Shown one piece after another: positions 36,605-45,349 of a stretch of 64,000 bases of DNA. The position numbers and the translations under genes were made by a program. Source of the stretch: Bdellovibrio bacteriovorus (GTDB taxonomy: Bacteria > Bdellovibrionota > Bdellovibrionia > Bdellovibrionales > Bdellovibrionaceae); contig NZ_LUKE01000005.1 of the NCBI RefSeq assembly GCF_001592735.1, positions 62,001-126,000 on the forward strand, read 5' to 3'. The notes below the pieces were generated by a model. That model made no database searches, had not been told where the DNA came from, and saw only the letters and a list, made by a program, of their open reading frames with translations. Each line of letters begins with the position of its first letter. The stretch's first letter is position 1.

Positions 36605-36693
36605 GGGTTATCTAGGACCCAATATACCTTAATTGATTGAATTCAGGCAACGGGATTTACTGTGAATGACTTAATACGAGCCGAATTCAGACC

Positions 36694-37113
36694 TTAAGGG
36701 AAAAGCTGGCAGACCACGTGAATGCGAAAAGCGTTTCCTTCTTCTTCAGACCCGACAGTCAAATTGATCGCCGTCACGGGGGTGAACAAAGGACTATCAA
36801 ATCGCGCGACCTGGCTTTTAGATTTATTAAAAATCACAAGACTGATTAACGTCGGACGGCCCATGTAAGTCGGTTCATCGGGATCATCCATTAAGTCTCT
36901 GGTCAATCCAGTTGTGACGGCGTAAGTAAAATCCGTCTGAGGAATTTGACGAGTGACGCGCGTGTCTTGACGAAAGCTTTTCACCTCTTCCACAAGCTCT
37001 GTCACTTCAAGAGAGGTGGATTTATTCGTCAGATTGCTAGCGCAGCGCAAACTTGCCGCAAATGTGGACAAAGGCAAAAAAACAATTAAAGGGAAAACAA
37101 GAAGCTTTTTCAT
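36694..37113 (-). CDS. Secreted hypothetical protein
   Basis: 139 residues with a signal peptide (1-19, ending TFAAS). The mature part has two Cys (about 24 and 135) that may pair. No family recognised. Ordinary codon use. Confidence 0.55.
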   Translation of the reverse strand: MKKLLVFPLIVFLPLSTFAASLRCASNLTNKSTSLEVTELVEEVKSFRQDTRVTRQIPQTDFTYAVTTGLTRDLMDDPDEPTYMGRPTLISLVIFNKSKSQVARFDSPLFTPVTAINLTVGSEEEGNAFRIHVVCQLFP

Positions 37114-37197
37114 AAAGGGGGATTAATGGATTCCGTCCTCGTTGTCATCGGCTCTTTTCTAACTCGGCGCAGAACCGATGCGGTGGTGAAAAAATCA

Positions 37198-37225
37198 AAA
37201 AAGCACCCGAAGGTGCCTTTTTGAA
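37198..37225. terminator. Rho-independent terminator
   Basis: GCACC/GGTGC stem with flanking A and T runs. On the minus strand it ends the 37238-37537 gene (GGCACC TTCG GGTGC then TTTTTTG). Confidence 0.75.
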
Positions 37226-37237
37226 GTTATTTAGAAG

Positions 37238-37537
37238 TTAGTACACATCCGCAGGCTGTGTAGAACTTCCCGGTCCGCCACGCTCTTGTTCCGCATCGCG
37301 GGCCGCACGTCGTTCTTGGGCCGCGGCTTTAATTTCATCCGCCGTCATGGACGTACCATATTTCGTATTGATGGTCGTCGTGCGCGTATTTACGTCAGAC
37401 AATAATGAACTGTCGCTGGGAGTGTAAGTTGAAGAGGAAGAGCCGCTATTTGGAACTAATCCTGGGTGCTGCTCGCCTTCCCACGCAAATGATGTCGATG
37501 TCGCTGCTAGAACTAATGCACAGATAAGTGACTTCAT
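37238..37537 (-). CDS. Small secreted Ser/Thr-rich protein
   Basis: 99 residues with a signal peptide (1-18) followed by a hydrophilic, Ser/Thr-rich then Arg/Glu-rich mature part with no recognisable fold. AGGAGG ribosome-binding site. Unknown function. Confidence 0.55.
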   Translation of the reverse strand: MKSLICALVLAATSTSFAWEGEQHPGLVPNSGSSSSTYTPSDSSLLSDVNTRTTTINTKYGTSMTADEIKAAAQERRAARDAEQERGGPGSSTQPADVY

Positions 37538-37635
37538 AAGACCTCCTAGTCTCTACAAAAACATTTTGCCATTAATGATGGTTTGATGGTCTTTTCTGAC
37601 TAAAAACAAGGCCCCAATTTGTACAACTGCAGAAA

Positions 37636-37660
37636 AAAAAGCGCTATCGGTTGATAACGC
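37636..37660. terminator. Terminator downstream of the DTW gene
   Basis: Imperfect stem AGCGCTATC / GATAACGCT with a loop GGTT. On the minus strand it is followed by a run of eight T, after the end of the 37699-38316 gene. Confidence 0.65.
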
Positions 37661-37698
37661 TTTTTCAATTTTAATTTAAAAGATCTTTAGTCGCGAAA

Positions 37699-38316
37699 CT
37701 AAGACAAAATACCGCGGCCTTTTAAGGTCGCCTGCAGTTTTTTATTGTACAGTTCTCTCAAGACATCCCCGACTTCTTTGCCTTCGATGATTCCAAAAGC
37801 CAAAGCAATGGCCTCAAGGGTTGCCATGCCTTCGCTGAAATGTTCTTTGCGCAAGTGATGTTGGGCGGTGTTTGCGCCACTGATTTTCACGCGAGGCACA
37901 TGATTTAACTCTGGATGACGCGTGTTGAGTTTGCTTGCTTGGCGCCAGTTTCCGTCGGTCACGATCAACTGAATCGGTTTTTGTGGTTTAATAGTTTCCA
38001 AATCCAATGCCTCATCGGCAGGAAATAAAACATAGGTTTCATATTCAGGCATAAGCAATGAACTTAAATCCAAGCGCTCGGTCGTTTTCCCTCGCACATG
38101 AATTTCGGAATTAATCAGCGCTTGCGTCGCTAAGCGGCCCGTGTTTGTCGTGCGTTTTAATTCTTTGGCGTGAATGATTAAACTTAAACGCGTCTTAAGG
38201 TCTAATTTCGGAATAAAGGCGCAAATACACCGTTCGCGATGCAGGAAGCAGACAGGACAAGGATCCACAGTTTTTCGTTTGCGCTGAACAAATGTTTTTA
38301 ACAACTTTTCTGCCAT
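37699..38316 (-). CDS. DTW-domain protein (tRNA acp3U synthesis type)
   Basis: 205 residues. CPVCFLHRERCIC (zinc-like Cys pairs) and the HAKELKRTTNTGRLA region are typical of the DTW/TapT family that adds the 3-amino-3-carboxypropyl group from SAM to tRNA uridine. The eponymous motif appears as VTDGNWRQASK, so the central Thr is Asn here, a change at a conserved position. Start supported by AAAGGGAG. May be an active variant or a degenerate one. Confidence 0.8.
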   Translation of the reverse strand: MAEKLLKTFVQRKRKTVDPCPVCFLHRERCICAFIPKLDLKTRLSLIIHAKELKRTTNTGRLATQALINSEIHVRGKTTERLDLSSLLMPEYETYVLFPADEALDLETIKPQKPIQLIVTDGNWRQASKLNTRHPELNHVPRVKISGANTAQHHLRKEHFSEGMATLEAIALAFGIIEGKEVGDVLRELYNKKLQATLKGRGILS

Positions 38317-38459
38317 CTCCCTTTTAGAACTACTGAATTAATAAAAATCTGGCAATCGAATTTCCGAATTTGCCCGGATCTTTGCTTGATGATCGCAAAA
38401 TTAAAACGCTATCATTTCTATTTGCTTGTCGAACAGGTACGTCAACGGAAGGATATCGC

Positions 38460-39515
38460 ATGACACACAATTTTCGCCCCGGCCCTCGCAACAGCATTAC
38501 GGACGTCGACTCCATTCGCGTGGGGCAAGCTGAGGACTCGAGTGTTTGGACCGGAACCTCGGTGATTCTTTTTGACTCTCCTGCGGTCGCCGGAGTGGAC
38601 GTACGTGGCGGTGCGCCCGGAACCAGAGATACAGATGCCCTAAACCCAAGTTGCCTGGTGGATCGCGTGGATGCCATTGTTCTTAGCGGTGGCTCCGTTT
38701 TTGGCTTGGGGGCTTCGGCCGCCGTCACTGATGCCTTGGCCGCTCGCGGAATTGGTTTCCCGATTGGACCAGCTAAAGCGCCGATCGTTCCCAGCGCCGT
38801 GCTTTTTGATTTGCTCAATGGAGGAAACAAAAATTGGGGCGATAAATCCCCTTACGCTGATCTGGGACGAGCGGCTTTAAATTCTGCCTCTAAAGATTTT
38901 AAATTGGGAAATGCGGGTGCGGGGTTTGGCGCTAAAGCCGGACCTTTTAAAGGAGGACTTGGAACCGCGTCGTCAATTTCTGGCGATGGTTTGCAAGTAG
39001 GCGCTATTGTTGCCGTGAACTGCGTGGGAAGTCCGCTTATGCCGGGCCAATCTTGTTTGTGGGCATGGCCCTTTGAGCAGTCCAACGAAATGGGAGGACA
39101 ACCTTTGCCGACAGCGGCGATTGATTTCTCTTCTCCGCAAGAAGCTTGGACAGGATCTCCTTTAGACAGTCTCACAAATCAAGCCGGCGAAAACACCACG
39201 ATTGGCCTTGTGGCAACGAATGCGAAGTTAACAAAAGCCGAAGCCCAAAGAGTCGCGATCATGGCGCAGGACGGATATACGAGATCCATTCGCCCCATAC
39301 ATACTCCGTTTGATGGAGACACCGTGTTTGCTGCGGCCATGGGAACATGGGGCCAAGACATTGAGGCCCGCGCTGATTTAGTCAATCGTATTGGACTGGT
39401 CGCTGCAGATTGCTTAGCGCGTGCCGTAGGACGAGGCGTTTATGAGGCTTCGCCATTAGGAGCTTTGCCCGCGTATCGCGAAGTTCATGGATCTAAACTT
39501 CGCGCACGAAAATAA
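38460..39515 (+). CDS. P1-family (DmpA/NylC) N-terminal-nucleophile peptidase
   Basis: 351 residues from ATG 38460 (GGAAGGA upstream). GVDVRGGAPGTRDTDAL, VLSGGSVFGLGAS and GAGFGAKAGPFKGGLGTAS are the family blocks. These enzymes self-cleave and use the new N-terminal Ser or Thr as nucleophile. By comparison with NylC the cut is predicted at N245/T246 in ENTTIGLVATNA. They hydrolyse small amides or D-amino peptides. No signal peptide, so cytoplasmic. Confidence 0.88.
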   Translation: MTHNFRPGPRNSITDVDSIRVGQAEDSSVWTGTSVILFDSPAVAGVDVRGGAPGTRDTDALNPSCLVDRVDAIVLSGGSVFGLGASAAVTDALAARGIGFPIGPAKAPIVPSAVLFDLLNGGNKNWGDKSPYADLGRAALNSASKDFKLGNAGAGFGAKAGPFKGGLGTASSISGDGLQVGAIVAVNCVGSPLMPGQSCLWAWPFEQSNEMGGQPLPTAAIDFSSPQEAWTGSPLDSLTNQAGENTTIGLVATNAKLTKAEAQRVAIMAQDGYTRSIRPIHTPFDGDTVFAAAMGTWGQDIEARADLVNRIGLVAADCLARAVGRGVYEASPLGALPAYREVHGSKLRARK

Positions 39516-39545
39516 TTCCTGAAAATTTAAAGGAGTCCGGAGGCC

Positions 39546-40545
39546 CTAAGGGGCCAGCGGTACACCCGGCTTAAAACCTAAAAGATATTTCACACAAGTC
39601 TCGCTATTGACAATAATCGATGAGGGGACCGCCAAGCCGGCCCATTTATTTTCGTATTGTCCAAGTCTGTGTTTGCCCGTTTGAGGATCCACGTAAGGAA
39701 CCTGTGACGATATCTGAATTTTTAATGGTTGAAATGTTATATAATGTTTAGTCCCCGCACCCGCTTCGGCCGACACTTTTTGACAGAAGCTGCGCACGTT
39801 GGCCTCGTTAAAACCCCATGCCGTCATAGGACTATAACTTAAATACCCATATTCTTCCTTCACGAGGGTGATCTTAAAGTGATCGCCAGCCATCCCCATC
39901 CCCGCTGCATTTTCCATAAGTTTAAAACTTAGAAGCTGATCTGGAATATTAAACGCATCCACATCACGAGCTAAATCTTTAAACCAGCTCCAACCTTTGA
40001 TCGTTGGTTCAAAATCACGAGAGAAAATAAAGCTTGTCGCCTTACGGGCGAACACACTTTCTTGACGGAATGGCGTCGCAGTATGACCTCCGGAAGTGCT
40101 GGCTTTAGGTACAACTAATGCGTAAAAAGCCTCATGGAGGACCAATGCAGCTTTGTTAGCATCGTCCATTTTCCGCCACACCCCATGATCAATCGTGATC
40201 ATTTCTTGTTTGCTAGTTTTAAAATTTGAATGATTGAATTTCAATAAAGGATGTGATGATCGGATCGTCCGCGTAAAGCTCTGATAATTTTGCCGATAAC
40301 ATCTTATTCGGAAAAATCGCCGGATCGAGCGCTTGGTTGACCGCACTTTCAACATAGGGATTCAAAGCGACCCTTCGAAAATAGGGCGCTTTTTCTAATC
40401 CCGCCTCATAAAGATCAAACGAATAGGACCGCTCGCCCACCAAAACGGCGTCTCCTCCATTGCCCTGATCGTTGCCGATCATTGCCGATGCCTGTGACGA
40501 AACTGTTGCTATTATCATAAAAGCGCTAATCCATAATTTTTTCAT
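39546..40545 (-). pseudogene. Secreted protein gene broken by a +1 frameshift
   Basis: The 5' part (start ATG 40545, signal peptide 1-21 ending SSQASA) and the 3' part both read like one protein but are in different frames. The frames overlap between about 40219 and 40260. Deleting one base of the T4 tract in AAATTTTAAAAC (near 40220-40226) joins them to FKFKTSKQEMITIDHGVW. The 3' part has the ALVLHEAFYAL motif with a metal-binding HE pair, seen in secreted Bdellovibrio-type proteins. Overlaps the regulator stop (ATGA). Either a pseudogene or a consensus error. Confidence 0.65.
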
Positions 40546-41291
40546 TTTGCCCTGCCTGTTAATGGAAATAATTGAATACATATTTTATATACTTCTTTTT
40601 TTTTGCCGGACTCCATCACGCGGGTGAAATCACGGCGAAAATTCTTAATCATTTTTCTTGCATCATTTAAACGGTCTGGATCAAAACACAAAGTCATCGC
40701 CGTGAAGTCACGGCGTTCGACCGGGACACTTTCCAGTGCGTCGGTGATGAGTTCGATATTTTGACGATTGGCCTTTTTTAGCGCGGGAGTCGCAATTTCC
40801 GAGATAGCTTCAAACTGCTCGCCCGTGGTTCGCACCTCGCCCGTAACTTTGGACTTTTCAAGCATCCCTAGGCGTAGAAGGCGTTCTAAAGCTTCTTCGG
40901 TGAGTTTCTTAGAAAGCCCCAGCCGTTCAGCGATCCAAGGTGCCGTTCCCTTAAAATCTTTTGTTTCAGCCAAACTTAAAATCGCATAATAGTGCCACTC
41001 AGAAATTAGATGAAAAGTGTCCATGTCTAGAGACTTGTACTTAGAAGCTTGGGGGCGTTCTTGGGCTTCTAAAAGCCCAGCAATTTCAGCGGGGGACTTA
41101 TCTAAGCCGCTTAATATTTTTTGAGCAGTCTTTGCCGTCAGGGGTCGTTTGCCCGAAAGTACTTCAGACACCGCGGCTTGCGAAACCCCAATCTTTTTTG
41201 AATAAGAGCGCATCGAATAACTCGGATTTCGAGCCTGAGCCTTCACAAATTCTTCTAGTAAAATAAGTCTTATCTTTTCCATCTGTTTCAT
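40542..41291 (-). CDS. TIGR02147-family regulator
   Basis: 249 residues. An N-terminal HTH (about 20-65: SYSMRSYSKKIGVSQAAVSEVLSGKRPL) is followed by the long helical TIGR02147 domain, a family expanded in Bdellovibrio and Fibrobacter. Role in controlling the adjacent secreted gene is an inference. The next gene starts inside its stop (ATGA), so they form one operon. Inverted repeat 41341-41370 lies just upstream. Confidence 0.85.
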   Translation of the reverse strand: MKQMEKIRLILLEEFVKAQARNPSYSMRSYSKKIGVSQAAVSEVLSGKRPLTAKTAQKILSGLDKSPAEIAGLLEAQERPQASKYKSLDMDTFHLISEWHYYAILSLAETKDFKGTAPWIAERLGLSKKLTEEALERLLRLGMLEKSKVTGEVRTTGEQFEAISEIATPALKKANRQNIELITDALESVPVERRDFTAMTLCFDPDRLNDARKMIKNFRRDFTRVMESGKKKEVYKICIQLFPLTGRAK

Positions 41292-41340
41292 GGAAAAGGA
41301 TGTACCCGCTAGAGGAGCGCGATGTCCACCATTTTTGAAT

Positions 41341-41370
41341 CAAAGTGATTCAAAATACTGAATCACTTTG
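41341..41370. promoter_or_regulatory. Perfect 12-bp inverted repeat, operator or terminator
   Basis: CAAAGTGATTCA (41341-41352), 6-bp spacer, TGAATCACTTTG (41359-41370). It lies 50-79 bp upstream of the TIGR02147 gene and 32-61 bp downstream of the subtilase gene. An extra GAATCA half-site precedes it. No T tail on the minus strand, so an operator is at least as likely as a terminator. Confidence 0.5.
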
Positions 41371-41401
41371 TCTTTTTCAAGATCACAGCTGCAATAGCAG
41401 G

Positions 41402-43306
41402 TTAACTTCCCGCCCTGCTAGAGAAGCACTGCACGTAATAAGGGCGGCCCTTTCCATCCAGGGCGTAACCGATGCCTGTTGAATTAAATTTACTATTCAG
41501 AATATTCGCACGATGCCCGCTTGAATTCATCCATGCCGTGACAACGGAAGTTGTCGTGTACCCGTAGGCGATATTTTCACCCGCGGATCCACCAGTCACC
41601 CCGAAGGTTGTTGCCCGCTGACTGAAGGATCCTTGCGTGGGGCTTGTGTGAGAAAAGAAATTATTCTTTGCCATGTCTTCAGCATGGGATTGCGCTAAGG
41701 CCTGGCAATTTGATAGCACTTTTAAGCTATTCAAACCTTGAGCTCTTCTTTGCGCGTTAATACCTTTCATCACTTCGCAACCCGCCCCGGTCAAAGATCC
41801 ACACTCTGTCCCCGGAGTGGGAGTGGGCGTAGGAGTTGGTGTAGGTGTCGGACTTGGTGAGGGCGAAGGAGAAGGCGCAGGTGTTGGTGTCGTTGGATTT
41901 GACGCAGAGGAATTGATCGCTTGCGCTAAGACTTTTAAATTTAATGAATTTCCATCTTTGATTCTTGATGAAAGCGCTGACACCTTCTGTGCGCCATTTA
42001 ACATCATACGCTCAACAATCTCTGGCGTAGGAGTCACGCCCCGGGATTTTAATAATGCAAAAGTCATCGCGGCTGCGCCCGCAGCAACCGGCGACGCCAT
42101 GGATGTGCCGCTCATGTTGACGTAACGATTGTTCGTTGATATCGAAAGAATATTCTGCCCTGGAGCCGCGAGTTCCACATAATCGGTGCTGTAATTTGAA
42201 AAGCTTGCCAAAGCCGTCGCAGAAGAAAGAGCGCCGACGGAAATAAATCCCGCAAATTCTCTCGCGTAAGAGGCAGGACTTTGAAATGTTGTGGCAGAAA
42301 GCTGTGCGCCGTTATTACCGGCGGCGGCCACAACAATGACACCTTTTTTGATGGCGTTAGAAATCGCGGTTTTCATGATTGAGGACTGTCCTGAAGATCC
42401 CAAACTTAGATTGATAACGTTAGCCCCGTTTTCAACGGCATAGTTGATACCATTGACCACACCCGAGGTGGCGCCAGAACCGCTGCTGCTGAGAACTTTA
42501 ACGGCCATCAGTTTTACTTGCGCGGACATAACCCCGGCAACACCGACATTATTATTAGTCACAGCACCGATGATACCGGCGACATGCGAACCGTGTCCAT
42601 GATCATCCATTGGGTCGTCATCTTTAGATATGAAGTCGGCACCGTAACTGCCGTTAGAACTTCTCCACATATTTTGTGCAAGATCTGGATGAGAATAGTC
42701 CACACCCGAATCAACGATCGCAACAATAACACTCGTATTAATTCCGTTAGCGCCAAAGAAGGTGTCGTTCCCCGTGGAAGCTTCAATCGCCGTCATATGC
42801 CACTGACGACTGTACATAGGGTCATTGGGCACTGCTGCAATCGTAACATCAGCGTCGTTGCTGATTTGCACGATACAGTCATCGCTTTCAGCGTCCTGGC
42901 TTAGCTCTGCAAGCTCGGTATCTTTAGAAAGCTTAAACGCATAGGCTTGATATCTTAATTTTTTCTTTTCGCCTGAAGCATTTTGAATTTCATGAGAAAG
43001 GCGGCCGGCGGATCTTTCCACGCATTCGGTGTCAACTAAGCCAACCAGTCTCGTTCCGTGACGTAGAACTTTATTACGAATAGCCTTAGCTCCCGCCTTA
43101 GATTGCGCGGACCGGCCCTCAATTTCGATGGCGTCAAATCCTTGGGCGGCTAAAACTTCATCATCGATCTCGACCTTGTCACCTTCTGCGACGAGGGGCG
43201 CAGAAAGCGACTCGATCTGAGCGACGGATTGAGAGTTCTCTTTACTACAAGCAGTGAGGATCAGACATATCAATAATAGACCTTTAAAGTTAGCCGATAG
43301 ATTCAC
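41402..43306 (-). CDS. Subtilisin-like protease lipoprotein with C-terminal CAP domain
   Basis: 634 residues with GTG start (GGGGG 7 nt upstream). Lipobox LTAC gives lipid-anchored Cys20. The S8 protease domain has Asp199 (VDSG), His241 (HGSH) and Ser402 (GTSMASP), so it is catalytically complete. A Pro/Thr/Ser-Pro linker (about 475-500) leads to a CAP/SCP domain with NAQRRAQGL, HAEDMAKNNFFSH and WMNSSGHRANIL motifs. Lipid anchoring puts it on the membrane, probably surface- or periplasm-facing. Role in prey digestion is an inference. Confidence 0.9.
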   Translation of the reverse strand: MNLSANFKGLLLICLILTACSKENSQSVAQIESLSAPLVAEGDKVEIDDEVLAAQGFDAIEIEGRSAQSKAGAKAIRNKVLRHGTRLVGLVDTECVERSAGRLSHEIQNASGEKKKLRYQAYAFKLSKDTELAELSQDAESDDCIVQISNDADVTIAAVPNDPMYSRQWHMTAIEASTGNDTFFGANGINTSVIVAIVDSGVDYSHPDLAQNMWRSSNGSYGADFISKDDDPMDDHGHGSHVAGIIGAVTNNNVGVAGVMSAQVKLMAVKVLSSSGSGATSGVVNGINYAVENGANVINLSLGSSGQSSIMKTAISNAIKKGVIVVAAAGNNGAQLSATTFQSPASYAREFAGFISVGALSSATALASFSNYSTDYVELAAPGQNILSISTNNRYVNMSGTSMASPVAAGAAAMTFALLKSRGVTPTPEIVERMMLNGAQKVSALSSRIKDGNSLNLKVLAQAINSSASNPTTPTPAPSPSPSPSPTPTPTPTPTPTPGTECGSLTGAGCEVMKGINAQRRAQGLNSLKVLSNCQALAQSHAEDMAKNNFFSHTSPTQGSFSQRATTFGVTGGSAGENIAYGYTTTSVVTAWMNSSGHRANILNSKFNSTGIGYALDGKGRPYYVQCFSSRAGS

Positions 43307-43461
43307 TTGTGCCCCCTAAAACTTAGGAATGCAAAATGGGGGCTAGCCGAGCCTCACTTATATTAGAGACCAAAATTTATTTTTGATTTGAATGTGGAAG
43401 AATCTGACAACGATCATTTAATACACAATCCGTAATGTTCGGATCATGCTGAATTCGTTTC

Positions 43462-43932
43462 CTATTGATCCACTTTCAAGAATGCAAACACCCGCGTTTC
43501 TAAAAAATCCGGCTCCATAATTTTTGAGCAATGGGGGCAAGGCACTTTGGGGAGCCTCACTTCAGATTTTTTAGATATCATGTCTTCAGCATAAAAATAG
43601 TCTTTGTTTCGCTCCATCTGCACCAAGACTTCCTCGGAATCATCGGGGCAAAAAAAGTATCCACGAACGGACTGAATTTTCATGAACGGTGGAAAAAAAC
43701 GATCGATAAGATGGGATTGCACGGCTAAAGAGTTCGGGACGTTCAATAGATATACTCGAATGCCCGGCGGCAATGTTTTGCACCAACGCATCCAACGAAG
43801 GATCCCGGTAGAGTTAATGATCTTAACTTTTTCCAGATTGATCCAAAGCTCAGCCGTTGATTCAGGCAAAACTTCATCGAAAAACTGAGTATCTTGGTCG
43901 ATGTTCTCGTTGATGACTCGATCTAACCGCAC
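43462..43932 (-). CDS. STAS-like protein with C-terminal Cys motif
   Basis: 156 residues, GTG start with TAGGAG. Residues 1-100 (LPESTAELWINLEKVKIINSTGILRWMRW) read like a STAS domain, as in anti-anti-sigma factors, with a Ser/Thr in INSTG as possible phosphorylation site. A C-terminal CPHC is a likely zinc knuckle half. Neighbouring SpoIIE-type gene on the same strand suggests partner switching. Confidence 0.6.
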   Translation of the reverse strand: MRLDRVINENIDQDTQFFDEVLPESTAELWINLEKVKIINSTGILRWMRWCKTLPPGIRVYLLNVPNSLAVQSHLIDRFFPPFMKIQSVRGYFFCPDDSEEVLVQMERNKDYFYAEDMISKKSEVRLPKVPCPHCSKIMEPDFLETRVFAFLKVDQ

Positions 43933-44112
43933 TCTTTTGCTCCTAAATTAGTTCTTCCCAGTTATGTGGGGACGCCAAGAAGTCTAACAATCAGCCCAGA
44001 CATTTGGCAAATGTTCACCATAGTATCAAGACATAATTGTCGTTAGAAGGCACTCTGCGGTCAAGGACAGAGGAAAAAATGACGAAATAGCGGGCACGCA
44101 AGGTGATTTGAG

Positions 44113-44872
44113 TCAGTCCTTATTAGAAATTCTTATGACTGTAAGGTCATCAGGAAAGGACTTTTCTATATTTTCTAATACCAGGGATTCCCATAACCCC
44201 CGAGGCCACTCGTCAAATCTTGTATTTTCTAAAGCTCTGACAAGCTTCCGTTCACCGAAATGTCGACCATTAGCTACGAAAAACTCAAAAGCCCCCTCTG
44301 AATAGAGGTAAAGCTTGGTATTTGGCTCAAAAACAGAACTAGCCACTTTGGCGGGGTGAGACGATGAAGCCGAAGAAGTACGCGAAATGGGAGGACTTGG
44401 AGGGACATCCTGTTCTACCGCCGCCGCCGTCCCAACAATGGAAATCGGACAGGGAGAGTTTGAGCGCAGATAATCAACCTTCCTATTTTTTTTATTGATA
44501 CGCACTAGCTGCAAAGCGAGATCATAATTTAACTGGTGAGCAATATATTTTGTCCGCACAATATTAAATAAAGTGGAAAGATCAACCTCTTCAACTAAGG
44601 CGGTTTTAAAGATCTCTTTTACTAGGAAGGTGATTTGTGCCGCTGGAAGGCCGTGACCGGTGACGTCCGCAAGATATATGTAAATCCACTCCTCACAGAC
44701 AATAACGTCAAAAAAGTCCCCGGAAAGATCGGCGCTGGGTTCGTAAAGCGCTTCAATTTTAAAGTCCCCAATTTCTTGATTGAGCGGCGGCAAAAGTGCT
44801 TGCTGGATATCTTTGGCTGCCCCAATCTGCTTTTTGCAACAGCGCTGATTGCTGCCTTAGCTCATGCCGCAC
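44113..44872 (-). pseudogene. SpoIIE-type PP2C phosphatase gene with a frameshift near its start
   Basis: The main open part (from TTG 44793) covers a PP2C-like SpoIIE domain (DLSGDFFDV, LADVTGHGLPAAQ, DDLTVI) with an unusual Pro/Ser insert near its middle. Upstream, the conserved AAKDIQQALLPP helix continues, but a +1 shift at the A5 run (plus-strand T5 at 44831-44835) is needed to reach a plausible RHELRQQSALLQK coiled-coil linker and GTG 44872. One base fewer in the run would restore the frame. Could be decay or a sequencing error. Confidence 0.6.
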
Positions 44873-45349
44873 AAGAAGAATTGTTTAGTGATCAGCAAAG
44901 ATATCCCCCCTGTCCGCCCGTACGACGGTCAAAAGGTATCCTCGGCCATATAACTAGATTTAAGATATCCATATTGGTGCCGCATTTTTCTGTGCTCCTA
45001 CTCTTTGCAGACTACCACCGCTTGTCCTGTGACCCGAGGCTCATGCAAGAGAAAGTTTGCATCCTGTTCATTGATCGACCCTGGATTTCCGTTCGGATTT
45101 ACGCTGATCGAACTATCCAATAAAAGTGGTTGACGATATACCGCTTCTGAAACTTCGGTATATGAAGGGCCAAGCAAGGGTTACGTCTTGATTGCGGAAG
45201 ATGTTTACGAAGGAATGAAATCAAAGCGAATCCACATCCCCAGAAACTAAAAAGACGACCTCTCGGTCGTCTTTAATAGAACTTTTTAGCGCACTTAGGC
45301 CCTTGGAAAACCAGGGTTATTGTTCACTCATAGCTAGAGAGAAAAATCT
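44873..45349. other. Gene-poor stretch with coding remnants and a terminator
   Basis: Minus strand 45178-44999 is open for about 60 codons without a good start (contains SYTEVSEAVYRQ and a final VVVCKE), likely a remnant of a larger gene. On the plus strand a 38-codon open end (45129-45250) is probably a shadow. A perfect 10-bp stem AAAGACGACC/GGTCGTCTTT (45251-45274) is the terminator of the papain-like gene. No complete gene is visible. Confidence 0.4.
45251..45274 (-). terminator. Terminator of the papain-like gene
   Basis: Perfect 10-bp stem with TCTC loop. On the minus strand the stem is followed by TTTTTAGTTTC. Confidence 0.75.

Noticed and set aside
44349-44358. TGGCGGGGTG matches the 3' end of tRNA-Asp
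   Set aside because: Ten bases only, inside the SpoIIE-type coding part, so I do not treat it as an attachment site of an island.
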